NCBI RefSeq assembly: GCF_041438805.1
Contig: NZ_CP109190.1
Coordinates: 6,386,001-6,450,000, forward strand
Origin: Streptomyces sp. NBC_01707
GTDB lineage: Bacteria; Actinomycetota; Actinomycetes; Streptomycetales; Streptomycetaceae
Direction: 5' to 3'
DNA length: 64,000 nt
Shown here: one piece after another, positions 16,921 to 27,691 of the stretch
How positions within the stretch are numbered: position 1 is the first letter of the stretch
Layout of the letters: every line of letters begins with the position of its first letter
Notes under the pieces: model-generated
The model's input: only the letters and a program-made list of their open reading frames with translations
What the model was told of the DNA's origin: nothing
Databases searched by the model: none
Position numbers and translations under genes: made by a program

Positions 16921-18352
16921 GGGAGTCTCCCAGGTACTGCTCGGCGTGGCCGGCGATCAGGTCGAGTACCGCGGCGATGTCCCGCGCGGTCGTTTCGGGG
17001 TTGAGCAGGGTGAATTTCAGGTACTGGCGGCCGCCCACCTTCGTCCCGGCGACGACGGCCTCGCCGGAGGCGAAGAGAGCCTTGCGGGCGTGGAGGTTGG
17101 CCCGGTCGATCTCGGCGGGCGCGGTGGCGGCGGCCGGGATGCAGCGGAACACCAGCGTGGACAACTGGGGCTCCACGACGACGTCGAAGCGCGGGTCGGC
17201 GGTGAGCAGCCGCCAGCCCTCGGCGGCCAGGTCGCAGACCTCGTCGAAGAGCTCGCCGATGCCGTCCGCGCCCATGACGCGCAGGGTCATCCACAGTTTG
17301 AGGGCGTCGAATCTGCGGGTGGTCTGCAGGGACTTGTCTACCTGGTTGGGGATGCGCTCCTTGGCCATCCGCTGCGGGTTGAGGTACTCCGCGTGGTACG
17401 TGGCGTGCCGCAGCGTCACCCGGTCCCGGACCAGCACGGCCGAGGAACTCACCGGCTGGAAGAAGGACTTGTGGTAGTCCACGGTGACCGAGTCGGCGTG
17501 CTCGATGCCGTCGAGGAGGTGGCGGCGCTCGCGCGAGGCCAGCAGTCCGCAGCCGTACGCGGCGTCGACGTGCATCCAGGTGGAGTACTGATCGCACAGC
17601 GCGGCGATCTCGGGCAGCGGGTCGATGGAGCCGAAGTCCGTGGTGCCCGCGGTGGCGACGACCGCCATCGGGACGTCCCCCTCGACGACGCACTGCTCCA
17701 GCGCGCGGGCGAGGGCCACGGTCTGCATGCGCTTGTTCTGGTCGACGGGGACGGAGACGACCGAGTCCGGTCCGAGGCCGAGGAGTTTCGCCGACTTCTG
17801 GACGCTGAAGTGGCTGCACTCGGAGGTGAAGATGCGCAGCCGGGTGAAGTGCTCGGGGCGGGACTTGGCCTCTTCACGGGCGAGCAGCAGGGCCTGCAGG
17901 TTGGACTGCGTGCCACCGCTGGTGAAGATGCCGTCGGCAGCCGGGCCGAGGCCGATCCGGGCCGCCGTCCAGTCGATCAGCCGGCGCTCGATGAGGGTTC
18001 CGCCCGCGCTCTGGTCCCAGGTGTCCAGCGAGGAGTTGACAGCCGAGAGCACGGCTTCGCCGAGGACGGCCGGGATCACCACGGGGCAGTTGAGATGACC
18101 CAGGTAGCGGGGGTGGTGGAAGTAGACGGCGTCACGCAGATAGACGCGGTCGAGCTCGTCGAGGGCGGCGGACGCGTCGCCCAGCGGCCGGTCCAGATCG
18201 ATCGCGTCGACGACCGGGGAGAGCTCGTCGACGGAGATCCCGGTGAACGGCCGGTCGGTGGCGGCGAGTTTGGCTGCTACCCGTTCGACTCCTGCGGTGA
18301 CGGAGCGACGGTAGTGCTCCGCAGTCGTGTCATTGAGCAGGTGCGAACGCAT
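16904..18352 (-). CDS. desA: Lysine decarboxylase (PLP group II), first desferrioxamine step
   Basis: Decarboxylates L-lysine to cadaverine for siderophore assembly. It has 482 residues with group II PLP decarboxylase features; the PLP lysine is K295 in [12 protein letters not shown], preceded by the [11 protein letters not shown] segment. The start ATG at 18352 has GGGAGGA 8 bases upstream. First gene of desABCD; the iron box at 18430-18448 lies about 80 bases before the start, so DmdR1-Fe(II) repression is expected. Streptomycete names follow the published des cluster. Confidence 0.96.
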   Translation of the reverse strand: MRSHLLNDTTAEHYRRSVTAGVERVAAKLAATDRPFTGISVDELSPVVDAIDLDRPLGDASAALDELDRVYLRDAVYFHHPRYLGHLNCPVVIPAVLGEAVLSAVNSSLDTWDQSAGGTLIERRLIDWTAARIGLGPAADGIFTSGGTQSNLQALLLAREEAKSRPEHFTRLRIFTSECSHFSVQKSAKLLGLGPDSVVSVPVDQNKRMQTVALARALEQCVVEGDVPMAVVATAGTTDFGSIDPLPEIAALCDQYSTWMHVDAAYGCGLLASRERRHLLDGIEHADSVTVDYHKSFFQPVSSSAVLVRDRVTLRHATYHAEYLNPQRMAKERIPNQVDKSLQTTRRFDALKLWMTLRVMGADGIGELFDEVCDLAAEGWRLLTADPRFDVVVEPQLSTLVFRCIPAAATAPAEIDRANLHARKALFASGEAVVAGTKVGGRQYLKFTLLNPETTARDIAAVLDLIAGHAEQYLGDSLDRAS

Positions 18353-18429
18353 GAAGGGGTCCTCCCGGATGCGGGGAACTTCATCGGGCCCTCAGGACAG
18401 AAGATGGGGGCGAGGGCGCGATGCCGAAG

Positions 18430-18448
18430 TAAGGTAAGCCTAACCTAA
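18430..18448. promoter_or_regulatory. Iron box (DmdR1/DtxR-type operator) of desABCD
   Basis: On the minus strand TTAGGTTAGGCTTACCTTA matches the published 19-base iron box TTAGGTTAGGCTCACCTAA at 17 positions. It lies 78 bases upstream of desA. Confidence 0.9.
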
Positions 18449-18510
18449 CTTCACGTCGCGTTGTTCCCTCGCCCCCCATGGGACGCAGAAGTTGTCCGGA
18501 TCACATGCCG

Positions 18511-19362
18511 TTACGCGTCCTCGGTGGCCGCTTTCGCACGCAGCTGCTCCTCGCTCAGCCCGCGGCGCCAGTAGCCGACGAACGTGATGCGCCTGCGGTC
18601 GAACTGACGCTCCTGCACGAGATGGCGGCGCAGGGCCCGCACGTTCGACGACTCGCCCGCGATCCAGATGTACCCGTTCCCCTCGGGCAGTTCCGCGGCG
18701 CGCACGGCGTCCACGGCCGAGGGTGCGCCCTCGTCCCGGACGAGCCAGCTGATCCGGGCGCGGGCCGCGGTGCTGAGCGCCTGGCGGTCCTCGGTGTGCT
18801 GGACCTCCAGCCAGACCCGGGCCCGCATACCGGCCGGCAGCCACTCCAGGGCCGCGGACGCGGCGGGCAGCGCCGTCTCGTCGGCCCATATCAGCACCCA
18901 GTCGGTGTCCTGAGGAGGCCGGAAGCGGACGGCCGTGTTGTCCTCGACGGCCGGTCCGAGCGCCTTGAGGAGATCGCCGGGGGCTGCGCCGGCGGCCCAG
19001 CGGCAGGCCGGGCCGCCGTCCTCGTGCAGCGCGAAGTCGATATCGATTTCGGTCGAACCGTCGGGGGCGCGACGCTGCGCACGGACCGTGTACGAGCGCA
19101 TGACGGCCCGGACATCCTCGGGCAAGTCCCGCCAGGCGGCGAACCAGTCGCCGTTCTCATCGACCGGAACGACTGGTTCCGGCTGGCCGGGGTGCGGCAG
19201 GAACAGCGACAGGCTCTGATCCCGGCCCCCGGCGGCGAAGCCGTCGAGTCCCGGCCCGCCGAAGGTGATCCGGAGCATGGACGGCCCCAGCCGCCTGGTC
19301 CGGAGGACCGTCAGGCCGAAGAACCGGAAGGGGGCGACGGGGGGAGCGGCGGCGGTCGTCAT
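18511..19362 (-). CDS. Siderophore-interacting protein (FAD-binding ferric-siderophore reductase)
   Basis: Cytoplasmic flavoprotein that reduces ferric siderophore to release Fe(II). It has 283 residues of the ViuB/SIP family: an N-terminal beta-barrel with the FAD motif (RSYTVRAQ, here MRSYTVRAQRRAPDG near residue 85) and a C-terminal NAD(P)-binding half (WADETALPAASAALEWLP; IWIAGESSNVRALRRHL; FVGYWRRGLSEEQLRAK at the end). The start follows GGAAGGAGCCCTCGT. It sits between desE and desA on the same strand but is shielded from desE by a 19-bp hairpin, and I see no iron box directly before it. Confidence 0.93.
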   Translation of the reverse strand: MTTAAAPPVAPFRFFGLTVLRTRRLGPSMLRITFGGPGLDGFAAGGRDQSLSLFLPHPGQPEPVVPVDENGDWFAAWRDLPEDVRAVMRSYTVRAQRRAPDGSTEIDIDFALHEDGGPACRWAAGAAPGDLLKALGPAVEDNTAVRFRPPQDTDWVLIWADETALPAASAALEWLPAGMRARVWLEVQHTEDRQALSTAARARISWLVRDEGAPSAVDAVRAAELPEGNGYIWIAGESSNVRALRRHLVQERQFDRRRITFVGYWRRGLSEEQLRAKAATEDA

Positions 19363-19401
19363 ACGAGGGCTCCTTCCAGGAACCGGGAAGCGTGGGTGAC
19401 G

Positions 19402-19442
19402 CGGCCCGGCCCGGCCGGGAAGATCCCGGCCGGGCCGGGCCG
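19402..19442 (-). terminator. Very strong hairpin between desE and the reductase gene
   Basis: Perfect 19-bp GC-only-type stem (GGCCCGGCCCGGCCGGGA core and its complement) with a 3-base loop AGA, 78 bases after the desE stop and 40 before the next start. It should stop most desE transcription. Confidence 0.85.
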
Positions 19443-19519
19443 GTGCTGGGGTGCTGCGACGGGCGGTTCCGGAAGGCTCCGGAGCGCTTCCGGAGTGCTC
19501 CGGCGGCGCTTTTGGTGCG

Positions 19520-20554
19520 TCAGCCGGCCTTCTTGGCGTCCTCGATGGCCTTCGCGAGGTCCTCGAGGATCGGCGCGCACTTGTCGTACGAGTAGATCGG
19601 CTCGGTGGTGCGCGGGATGACCTGGCCGGCCTTCACGGCGGGCAGCTGGGCCCAGGTCGGCTTGGACGTCAGTGCGTCGGGCTGCAGGGCCGAGGAGCGG
19701 TTGTCCATCATGATGATGTCGGCGTCGTACTTGTCGACGTTCTCCCAGCTCAGCTCCTCGAAGAAGCCTGCGGAGTTGACCTTCGGCTCGACGAACTTCA
19801 CGCCCAGTTCCTGGAAGTACAGGGTGTCCGCGGACGTCTTGGCGAGCGAGACGTAGAAGAGGTCCTGGCTGGCCGAGCCGATCATGACCTTGATGTTCGG
19901 CTTGGACTTGGCGGCGGCGCGCAGCCGGGCCGCGGCCTTCTCGAAGCGGTCCTTGGCGGCGGTGATCTTGGCGGCCTTGACGTCGGCGCCCAGGGAAGCG
20001 GCGAGGTCCTCGTGGCGCTGGATCGCCTTGGGGATGGTGGTCTGAGCCGCCCACAGGGCGACGCTCGGGGCCAGCTTGAGGATCTTGTCCTTGGACTCGT
20101 CCGGCACGTACCAGAGGGCGTCCTTCTCCCACATGGCGGTGACGAGCAGCTCCGGGCCGAGCGCAGCGTACTTCTCGACGTTGAATTCGCCCCAGACGTT
20201 GCCGAGGATCTCGACCTTGCTGATGTCGAGGTCGCCGGCCTGCACATCGGCCTTGCCGTCCTTGGTCTTCGTCGGGCCGAAGACGCCCTTGACCTCGACG
20301 CCGTAGTCGTGGAGCGCGGCGGCGACACCGGTGAAGGCGACGATGCTCTTCGGGGTCGACTTGGCCTTCGCGGTCAGACCGCGGTCGTCCTTGAACGTCC
20401 ACGGGCCGGACTTCTCTGAGCTCGAACCCGAGCCGGAGCCGGAGCCTTTCGAGTCGCTGTCGCCGCAGGCTGCGAGCACGGCGCCGAGACCGACGGCGCC
20501 GCCGGCGGCCAGGAGGCCGCGACGGGAGAGGGAGGTGGTCCGGACCTTGGGCAT
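19520..20554 (-). CDS. desE: Ferric-desferrioxamine-binding lipoprotein
   Basis: Membrane-anchored receptor that captures ferrioxamines B/E for ABC import. It has 344 residues: a basic N-terminus with an RR pair (SLSRRGLLAAGG), hydrophobic stretch and lipobox LAAC (C at about residue 30), a Gly/Ser/Asp-rich linker, then a two-lobed FecB/BtuF-type binding domain. No permease or ATPase gene is adjacent, as in other streptomycetes where the ABC partner is encoded elsewhere. An iron box lies 55-69 bases upstream. The ribosome-binding site is weak. Named from the conserved position beside desABCD. Confidence 0.92.
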   Translation of the reverse strand: MPKVRTTSLSRRGLLAAGGAVGLGAVLAACGDSDSKGSGSGSGSSSEKSGPWTFKDDRGLTAKAKSTPKSIVAFTGVAAALHDYGVEVKGVFGPTKTKDGKADVQAGDLDISKVEILGNVWGEFNVEKYAALGPELLVTAMWEKDALWYVPDESKDKILKLAPSVALWAAQTTIPKAIQRHEDLAASLGADVKAAKITAAKDRFEKAAARLRAAAKSKPNIKVMIGSASQDLFYVSLAKTSADTLYFQELGVKFVEPKVNSAGFFEELSWENVDKYDADIIMMDNRSSALQPDALTSKPTWAQLPAVKAGQVIPRTTEPIYSYDKCAPILEDLAKAIEDAKKAG

Positions 20555-20608
20555 GGGTGTGTCTGCTTTCGTACGCGCCGGTAGGCGCCCGCTGACGAGT
20601 TCGAGGGT

Positions 20609-20623
20609 AGGTTAGCCTAACCT
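20609..20623. promoter_or_regulatory. Iron box upstream of desE
   Basis: AGGTTAGCCTAACCT is a perfect 7-1-7 palindrome with the iron-box core TTAGCCTAA, 55 bases before the desE start. It implies DmdR1-Fe(II) repression. Confidence 0.88.
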
Positions 20624-20668
20624 CAGCAGCTGTCCAGTGGGCACCCTCCCCATGGGCCACCGGCCCGG

Positions 20669-21028
20669 CTACCAGACGAGGACTCCGCCACCGACGTCCT
20701 GGGCCCGCCGGGCCGCCGCGGTGATGTTGGCCAGCCGCTCGGCCACATAGCCCTCGCGGTAGCCGCAGTGCGCGTCGAGTGCCGCCGCGTGCGGGCGCAG
20801 CAGCTCGCACTCGGCGAGGAACTCCTCGACGTCCTCCGGCTCGACGTACAGGTCGCAGGACGCGAGCTCGGGCAGGAACCGGGCCCCGAGCGCCCGGACC
20901 CGCTCCGACCCCCACAGGCCGGTCCTGCAGCTCTCGAACCCGGCCATGTCGCTGCCGTCCGGGGGGTTGTCGAGGAGGTGCGGCTTGCCACTCTTCCCCC
21001 GCACGAAGGTGTGCACCAGGAGCGTCAT
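20669..21028 (-). CDS. Conserved hypothetical protein translationally coupled to a GNAT gene
   Basis: Protein of 119 residues from the ATG at 21028, whose first bases overlap the stop of the GNAT gene (ATGA). It has no signal peptide or membrane segment; the N-terminal half is basic (VHTFVRGKSGKPHLL), the rest acidic and helical (CDLYVEPEDVEEFLAECELL). Three or four cysteines (C in FESCRTG, ASCDLY, AECELL, AHCGYR) are spread along it. I do not recognise the family. Reading frame, codon bias and coupling support it as a real gene. Confidence 0.75.
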   Translation of the reverse strand: MTLLVHTFVRGKSGKPHLLDNPPDGSDMAGFESCRTGLWGSERVRALGARFLPELASCDLYVEPEDVEEFLAECELLRPHAAALDAHCGYREGYVAERLANITAAARRAQDVGGGVLVW

Positions 21029-21666
21029 CCGCCGAAGTCCTTCCGACACGCGCCGAGTCCCTCGATCCGCACGTCGACGGTGCGGTGCTCCTCCCAGCGG
21101 CCGCGGTCGATCCGCAGCCGCTGCAGGGTCACGGGAGCGCCCCGCAAGGCGGCCACCTCGAGCCCGTCCGGCAGATAGCCGAGCCGGCGCGAGACGCCCA
21201 GCGAACGCGGGTTGTCGGTCATCGCCGACGAGGTCGCGGTCCGGGCGCCGAGACCGGCGAACGCCAGATGCAGCACGGCGGCCCGCATCTCGGTGCCTAT
21301 GCCCTGTCCCTGGTACGCCAGCCCCAGCCACGAACCGGTGTTCACCTCACCGGTCACCGCGAAGTCGGCCGCCCCCAGGTCCTGCCGGCCGACCACCTTG
21401 CCCTCGTGCAGCACGGCCAGGCTCAGCACCCAGTTCCGCACCGACCAGTTGGCGATGCTGCCCAGCACATGCTGGTACACGCCCCGGCCGCGCTCGGCGG
21501 GAGTCGTGTCGGTCCAGGGGACGGTGAACGGCATGCTGTCCGGGGCATGCACGCCTTCGGCGGCGACCGTCGAGAGGTCGTCGAGCAACTCCAGGTCCGG
21601 AAGCCTCAGTTCCAGGCGAGGTGTGCGGATGCGGAGTCCGTAGAGGGGCCAGTGCCGGGGGTCCAT
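21025..21666 (-). CDS. GNAT-family N-acetyltransferase (RimJ/RimL-like)
   Basis: Acetyl-CoA-dependent acetyltransferase of 213 residues from MDPRHW at 21666; the upstream extension is Pro/Gly-rich and unlike the family. It shows the RimJ-type start (YGLRIRTPRLELRLPD), the VNTGSWLGLAYQGQGIGTE acetyl-CoA-binding motif (GQGIGTE) and the NPRSLGVSRRLGYLPDG helix-strand. The fold resembles enzymes acting on protein N-termini or small amines; the substrate is unknown. It ends in a four-base overlap with the 119-residue gene and follows the leucine-catabolism operon after about 96 bases, so it might be its distal part. Confidence 0.85.
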   Translation of the reverse strand: MDPRHWPLYGLRIRTPRLELRLPDLELLDDLSTVAAEGVHAPDSMPFTVPWTDTTPAERGRGVYQHVLGSIANWSVRNWVLSLAVLHEGKVVGRQDLGAADFAVTGEVNTGSWLGLAYQGQGIGTEMRAAVLHLAFAGLGARTATSSAMTDNPRSLGVSRRLGYLPDGLEVAALRGAPVTLQRLRIDRGRWEEHRTVDVRIEGLGACRKDFGG

Positions 21667-21762
21667 GGACAGACTCTGCCGGGGCGGGCCCGGCCCTGTC
21701 GAACGAATTGCCCGCCGACAGGAGCCCGGCGGCCGCGCTCCGGGGGGCCCGCCCGGCATGCC

Positions 21763-22923
21763 TCAGGCCGGCAGCCCCAGCTCCCGCGCGATCAGCATCC
21801 GCTGCACCTCGCTGGTCCCCTCGCCGATCTCCAGGATCTTGGAGTCGCGCCACATCCGCGCCACCGGGTACTCGTTCATGAAGCCGTAGCCGCCGTGGAT
21901 CTGCGTCGCGTCGCGCGCGTTGTCCACCGCCACCGTCGACGAGTACAGCTTGGCGAGCGCCGCCTCCTTCTTGAACGGTTCGCCGTGCACGAGCCTCGAT
22001 GCCGCGTCCCGCCAGCCGATCCGGGCCATGTGCGCCCGCATCTCCATGTCCGCGATCTTGAACTGGATGGCCTGGTTGGCGCCGATCGGCCGGCCGAACG
22101 CGTGCCGCTCCTTGGCGTACCTCACCGACTCGTCCACACAGCCCTGCGCCAGACCCGTGGACAGCGCGGAGATCGCGATCCGCCCCTCGTCCAGGATCCG
22201 CAGGAACTGCGCGTACCCGCGACCCTCCTCGCCCAGCAGGTTCGCCGCCGGCACCCGGACGTCGGTGAAGGACAACTCGCGCGTGTCCGAGGCGTTCCAG
22301 CCGACCTTGGAGTACGGGGCGGCGACCGTGAATCCGGGGGTGCCGGACGGCACGATGATCGATGAGATGAGCGGGGCGCCGTTCTCCTTGCGGCCGGTCA
22401 CCGCCGTGACCGTGACCAGTGCGGTGATGTCCGTACCGGAGTTGGTGATGAAGCACTTGGAGCCGTTGATCACCCACTCGTCCCCGTCGAGCACGGCCGT
22501 CGTCCGGGTACCGCCCGCGTCGGACCCGCAGTCCGGCTCGGTCAGCCCGAACGCGCCGAGCGCCTCGCCGGAGCAGAGCCTGGGCAGCCACTGCTGCTTC
22601 TGCTCCTCCGTACCGAAGTGGTAGACCGGCATGGCGCCGAGCGAGACCCCGGCCTCCAGGGTGATCGCGACGGACGAGTCGACCCGGGCCAGCTCCTCCA
22701 GGGCGATCCCGAGGGCGAGGTAGTCGCCGCCCATGCCGCCGTACTCCTCCGGGAACGGCAGCCCGAACAGGCCCATCCGTCCCATCTCGCGCACGATCTC
22801 GTACGGGAACTCATGGCGCTCGTAGAAGTCGCCGATCTTCGGCGCGACCACGTCATGCGCGAACTCCTCGACGGTGCGGCGCAGTTCCTCGTGCTCGGCG
22901 GTCAGCCGGTGGTCCAGGGACAT
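21763..22923 (-). CDS. Acyl-CoA dehydrogenase, probable isovaleryl-CoA dehydrogenase
   Basis: FAD enzyme that introduces the alpha-beta double bond in an acyl-CoA, 386 residues. Typical motifs: FPEEYGGMGGDYLALGIALEELAR, LTEPDCGSDAGGTRT, KCFITNSG, the IQFKIADMEM and final QIHGGYGFMNEYPVARMWRDSKI ... GTSEVQRMLIAR. The start ATG 22923 follows AGGAGTGATCCCCGCC and lies 8 bases after the HMG-CoA lyase stop. Being last in an operon with a biotin carboxylase pair and HMG-CoA lyase, it most likely makes 3-methylcrotonyl-CoA from isovaleryl-CoA in leucine degradation; specificity is inferred from context. Confidence 0.9.
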   Translation of the reverse strand: MSLDHRLTAEHEELRRTVEEFAHDVVAPKIGDFYERHEFPYEIVREMGRMGLFGLPFPEEYGGMGGDYLALGIALEELARVDSSVAITLEAGVSLGAMPVYHFGTEEQKQQWLPRLCSGEALGAFGLTEPDCGSDAGGTRTTAVLDGDEWVINGSKCFITNSGTDITALVTVTAVTGRKENGAPLISSIIVPSGTPGFTVAAPYSKVGWNASDTRELSFTDVRVPAANLLGEEGRGYAQFLRILDEGRIAISALSTGLAQGCVDESVRYAKERHAFGRPIGANQAIQFKIADMEMRAHMARIGWRDAASRLVHGEPFKKEAALAKLYSSTVAVDNARDATQIHGGYGFMNEYPVARMWRDSKILEIGEGTSEVQRMLIARELGLPA

Positions 22924-22931
22924 GGCGGGGA

Positions 22932-23876
22932 TCACTCCTTGTGGGAGAGGGCTCGGACGGTACGGGACGGGCTCGGTCGGCCCAGTTGTTCGGCGAGCCA
23001 CACGCTGGTGGCGGTGAGCGCGTCGAGGTCGACCCCGGTTTCGATGCCGAGGCCGTGGAGCATCCACACGAGGTCTTCGGTGGCGAGATTTCCGGTGGCG
23101 CTCTTCGCGTACGGGCAGCCGCCCAGGCCGCCGGCGGAGGCGTCCACGGTGGTCACTCCGTGCTGGAGCGCGGCGAGGGTGTTGGCGAGGGCCTGGCCGT
23201 AGGTGTCGTGGAAGTGCACTCCGATGGTGTCGGTGTGCACGCCCTCCTCGTTCAGCTCGGAGAGCAGGTCCTGCACATGGCCGGGGGTGGCGACGCCGAT
23301 CGTGTCGCCGAGGGAGAGCTCGTCGCAGCCGAGGTCCATCAGCGCCTTGGCGACCCGGACGACCTGGTGGACGGGGACGGGCCCCTCCCACGGGTCGCCG
23401 AAGCACATCGACAGATAGCCGCGGACATGCACCTTGTCCGCCTTGGCGCGGGCGACGACCGGCTCGAACATGGCGAGTGACTCGGCGACCGTGCGGTTGA
23501 GATTGCGGGCGGCGAACGCCTCGGTCGCCGACCCGAAGACGGCGATCCGGCGGGCACCGAGTGCGATGGCCCGGTCGAGCCCGCGCTCGTTCGGTACGAG
23601 TACCGGGAGCGCGACCCCCTCGAGGTCGCCGAGGCGGGGGAACAGGTCCTCGGCGTCGGCGAGTTGGGGCACCCACTTGGGGTGGACGAAGCTGGTCGCC
23701 TCGATGGTGGTCAGCCCGGCCGCGGCGAGGCGATGGATGAACTCCGCCTTCACCTCGGTGGGTACGACGGCCTTCTCGTTCTGCAGCCCGTCGCGGGCGC
23801 CGACCTCATGGATGCGTACCCGGGCGGGCAGATCCGGTGCGGGCACCGTCATGGGCAGGGTACGGGCGGTGGTCAT
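22932..23876 (-). CDS. Hydroxymethylglutaryl-CoA lyase
   Basis: Splits HMG-CoA into acetyl-CoA and acetoacetate, the last committed step of leucine breakdown. It has 314 residues of the HMGL/DRE-TIM family: metal-binding opening VRIHEVGARDGLQNEK near residue 20, FVHPKWVPQLAD, the GVHFHDTYGQALANTLAAL helix, and the lyase signature DASAGGLGGCPYAKSATGN containing the catalytic cysteine. It overlaps the carboxylase alpha gene by four bases. Confidence 0.94.
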   Translation of the reverse strand: MTTARTLPMTVPAPDLPARVRIHEVGARDGLQNEKAVVPTEVKAEFIHRLAAAGLTTIEATSFVHPKWVPQLADAEDLFPRLGDLEGVALPVLVPNERGLDRAIALGARRIAVFGSATEAFAARNLNRTVAESLAMFEPVVARAKADKVHVRGYLSMCFGDPWEGPVPVHQVVRVAKALMDLGCDELSLGDTIGVATPGHVQDLLSELNEEGVHTDTIGVHFHDTYGQALANTLAALQHGVTTVDASAGGLGGCPYAKSATGNLATEDLVWMLHGLGIETGVDLDALTATSVWLAEQLGRPSPSRTVRALSHKE

Positions 23877-25974
23877 GCGTCCTCCCCGGATTCGGCCGCG
23901 GGCGCCACGACGGCCAGTACCTGGTCCATGGCGACGGTCGAGCCGGCCGCGACATCGAGCTCGGTGACGGTCCCGGCGTGCGGGGCGGAGATGACGTGCT
24001 CCATCTTCATCGCCTCCACGACGAGGAGGCTCTGCCCGGCGACGACCTCGTCCCCTACGGCCACCTTCACCACGGTGACCGTGCCGGGCATGGGTGCGGC
24101 GAGCGTGTCGACGCCGGAGCGGGCGGCTCCGGTGAGCGACGCCTCGACGGGATCGTGGTCCTGTACGTGCCAGGTGTCGCCGTCCCGGCCCAGCCAGGTC
24201 CCCTCCGAGGAGGCCGCGTGGGTGAACGTGTGGGTGACACCGGCGAGTTCGAGGACGATGCGGTGCGGCGACCGCTCGACCAGCCTGGCCGTCTCCCTGC
24301 CGCCGGGCAGCGGAGCCAGCGGGCCGCAGGCGCCGGTCTGGGGCTCCGGTGGCTGCGCGCCCTCCCCGACATGGCCGAACGTCAGCTCGGTGCCCGCCGG
24401 GCAGGCGCGCAGTGAGACCTGCACGGGGTCATGGCCCGGCAGCCGGAAGTCGCGCACGATCCGGGCCGGGGTGCCGCCGAGTCGCCAGCCGCCGGCCACC
24501 GAGAACGGGTCCACCCAGCCGGGGGCGTCCACGGGGGAGGCGCTCACCGGGGAGGACTGCCGCAGCAACGCCGCTGCCGCGTACACCTCCTCCGGGACCC
24601 CGTCGGTCAGCAGTCCTTCCACCTCGCGCTCCACCAGCCCGGTGTCCAGCTCGCCCGCCACCACCTGCGGGTGGGCGAGCAGCCTGCGCAGGAACCCGGC
24701 GTTGGTCGGAACACCCAGGATCACCAGCTCCGACAGGGCCGCGCGCAGCCGCCGCAGCGCCGTGTCCCGGTCCGGACCGTGGACGATGACCTTCGACAGC
24801 ATCGGGTCGTACAGACTGCCGACCTCGACGCCCTCGCTGAGTCCCGAGTCGGTCCGTACGCCGTGGCCGTTCGGCTCGCGGAGGGAGAGCACCGTACCGC
24901 CGGAGGGCAGAAAGCCGCGGGCCGGGTCCTCGGCGCAGATCCGGGCCTCGATGGCATGGCCGGTGAGTGTGATGTCCGCCTGCCTGTACGGCAGTTGCTC
25001 GCCGGAGGCGACCCGCAGCTGCCACTCCACCAGGTCCAGCCCCGTGATCAGCTCCGTCACCGGGTGCTCGACCTGGAGGCGGGTGTTCATCTCCATGAAG
25101 TAGTACGAGGCCGGGTCGTTGCCGGGGACGATGAACTCCACCGTGCCCGCGCCCACATACCCGCAGGAGCGGGCCGCCTGGACGGCCGCCTCGCCCATCG
25201 CCGTCCGGGTCTCCTCGTCGAGGAGCACGGACGGCGCCTCCTCGATGATCTTCTGGTGGCGGCGTTGCAGCGAACACTCGCGCTCGCCGAGGTGCACCAC
25301 GTTCCCGTGCCCGTCGGCCAGGACCTGGATCTCGATGTGCCGCGGCCGGTCGATCCACCGCTCCACGAGCAGGGTGTCATCCCCGAACGAGCCACGGGCC
25401 TCGCGCCGGGCGGCCGCGATCTCGTCGGCGAGCAGCGCCTCGTCACGCACCAGCCGCATGCCCTTGCCGCCGCCGCCCGCCGACGGCTTCAGCAGCACCG
25501 GCATCCCGATCTCGCGCGCCGCGTCCGCCAGCTGCGCGTCGCTGAGGCCGCTGCCGGACGACCCGGGCACGACCGGGACCCCGGCCGCGGCCACCGTCTC
25601 CTTGGCCCGGATCTTGTCTCCCATCAGCGAGATCGCCGACGCGGGCGGCCCGATGAAGACGAGCCCCGCGTTCGCGCAGGCCTGCGCGAACCCGGCGTTC
25701 TCGGCGAGGAACCCGTACCCGGGGTGCACGGCCTGCGCGCCGGTGCGGCGGGCCGCCTCCAGCAGTGCGGGCACGTTGAGGTAGCTCGCGGAGGCGGGTG
25801 CGAGGCCGATCCGTACCGCCGTGTCGGCCTCCCGCACATGCCGGGCGTCGGCGTCGGCGTCGCTGAAGACGGCCACGGACCGCACACCCATGTCACGCAG
25901 GGTCCGGATGACCCGGACCGCGATCTCGCCGCGGTTGGCGACAAGAACGGTGTCGAACATCGTCATCTGTTCCC

Positions 25975-25978
<4 letters not shown>
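23873..25978 (-). CDS. Acyl-CoA carboxylase alpha subunit (biotin carboxylase plus carrier), probable methylcrotonyl-CoA carboxylase
   Basis: Carboxylates its own biotin at the expense of ATP and bicarbonate and presents it to the beta subunit. It has 701 residues: biotin carboxylase at about 7-450 ([30 protein letters not shown]; the [18 protein letters not shown] and [15 protein letters not shown] motifs), a BT-like linker, and a C-terminal biotinyl domain with K658 in [13 protein letters not shown]. The ATG at 25978 overlaps the beta-subunit stop; later ATGs at 25966 and 25960 (MFDTVLV) are equally plausible. Placement with HMG-CoA lyase argues for methylcrotonyl-CoA rather than acetyl- or propionyl-CoA. 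Confidence 0.92.
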
Positions 25979-27582
<1,604 letters not shown>

Positions 27583-27623
27583 CCGTCGAGCCCCCTTGCC
27601 CGGTCGGCCGGTACGGCCGACTC

Positions 27624-27670
27624 GGTTAATGAGCGTTAACACGTTTCCTTCAGGTTAACGCTCGCTAACC
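27624..27670. promoter_or_regulatory. Paired operators between the leucine operon and its TetR regulator
   Basis: Two 17-base copies lie in inverted orientation: GGTTAATGAGCGTTAAC at 27624-27640, and GTTAACGCTCGCTAACC at 27654-27670, whose complement GGTTAGCGAGCGTTAAC agrees at 15 of 17 bases. Each half is itself roughly palindromic. They fill the gap between the divergent genes, as expected for binding by the adjacent TetR protein. Confidence 0.75.
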
Positions 27671-27691
27671 CGACTGTCTAGAATCGAATCC

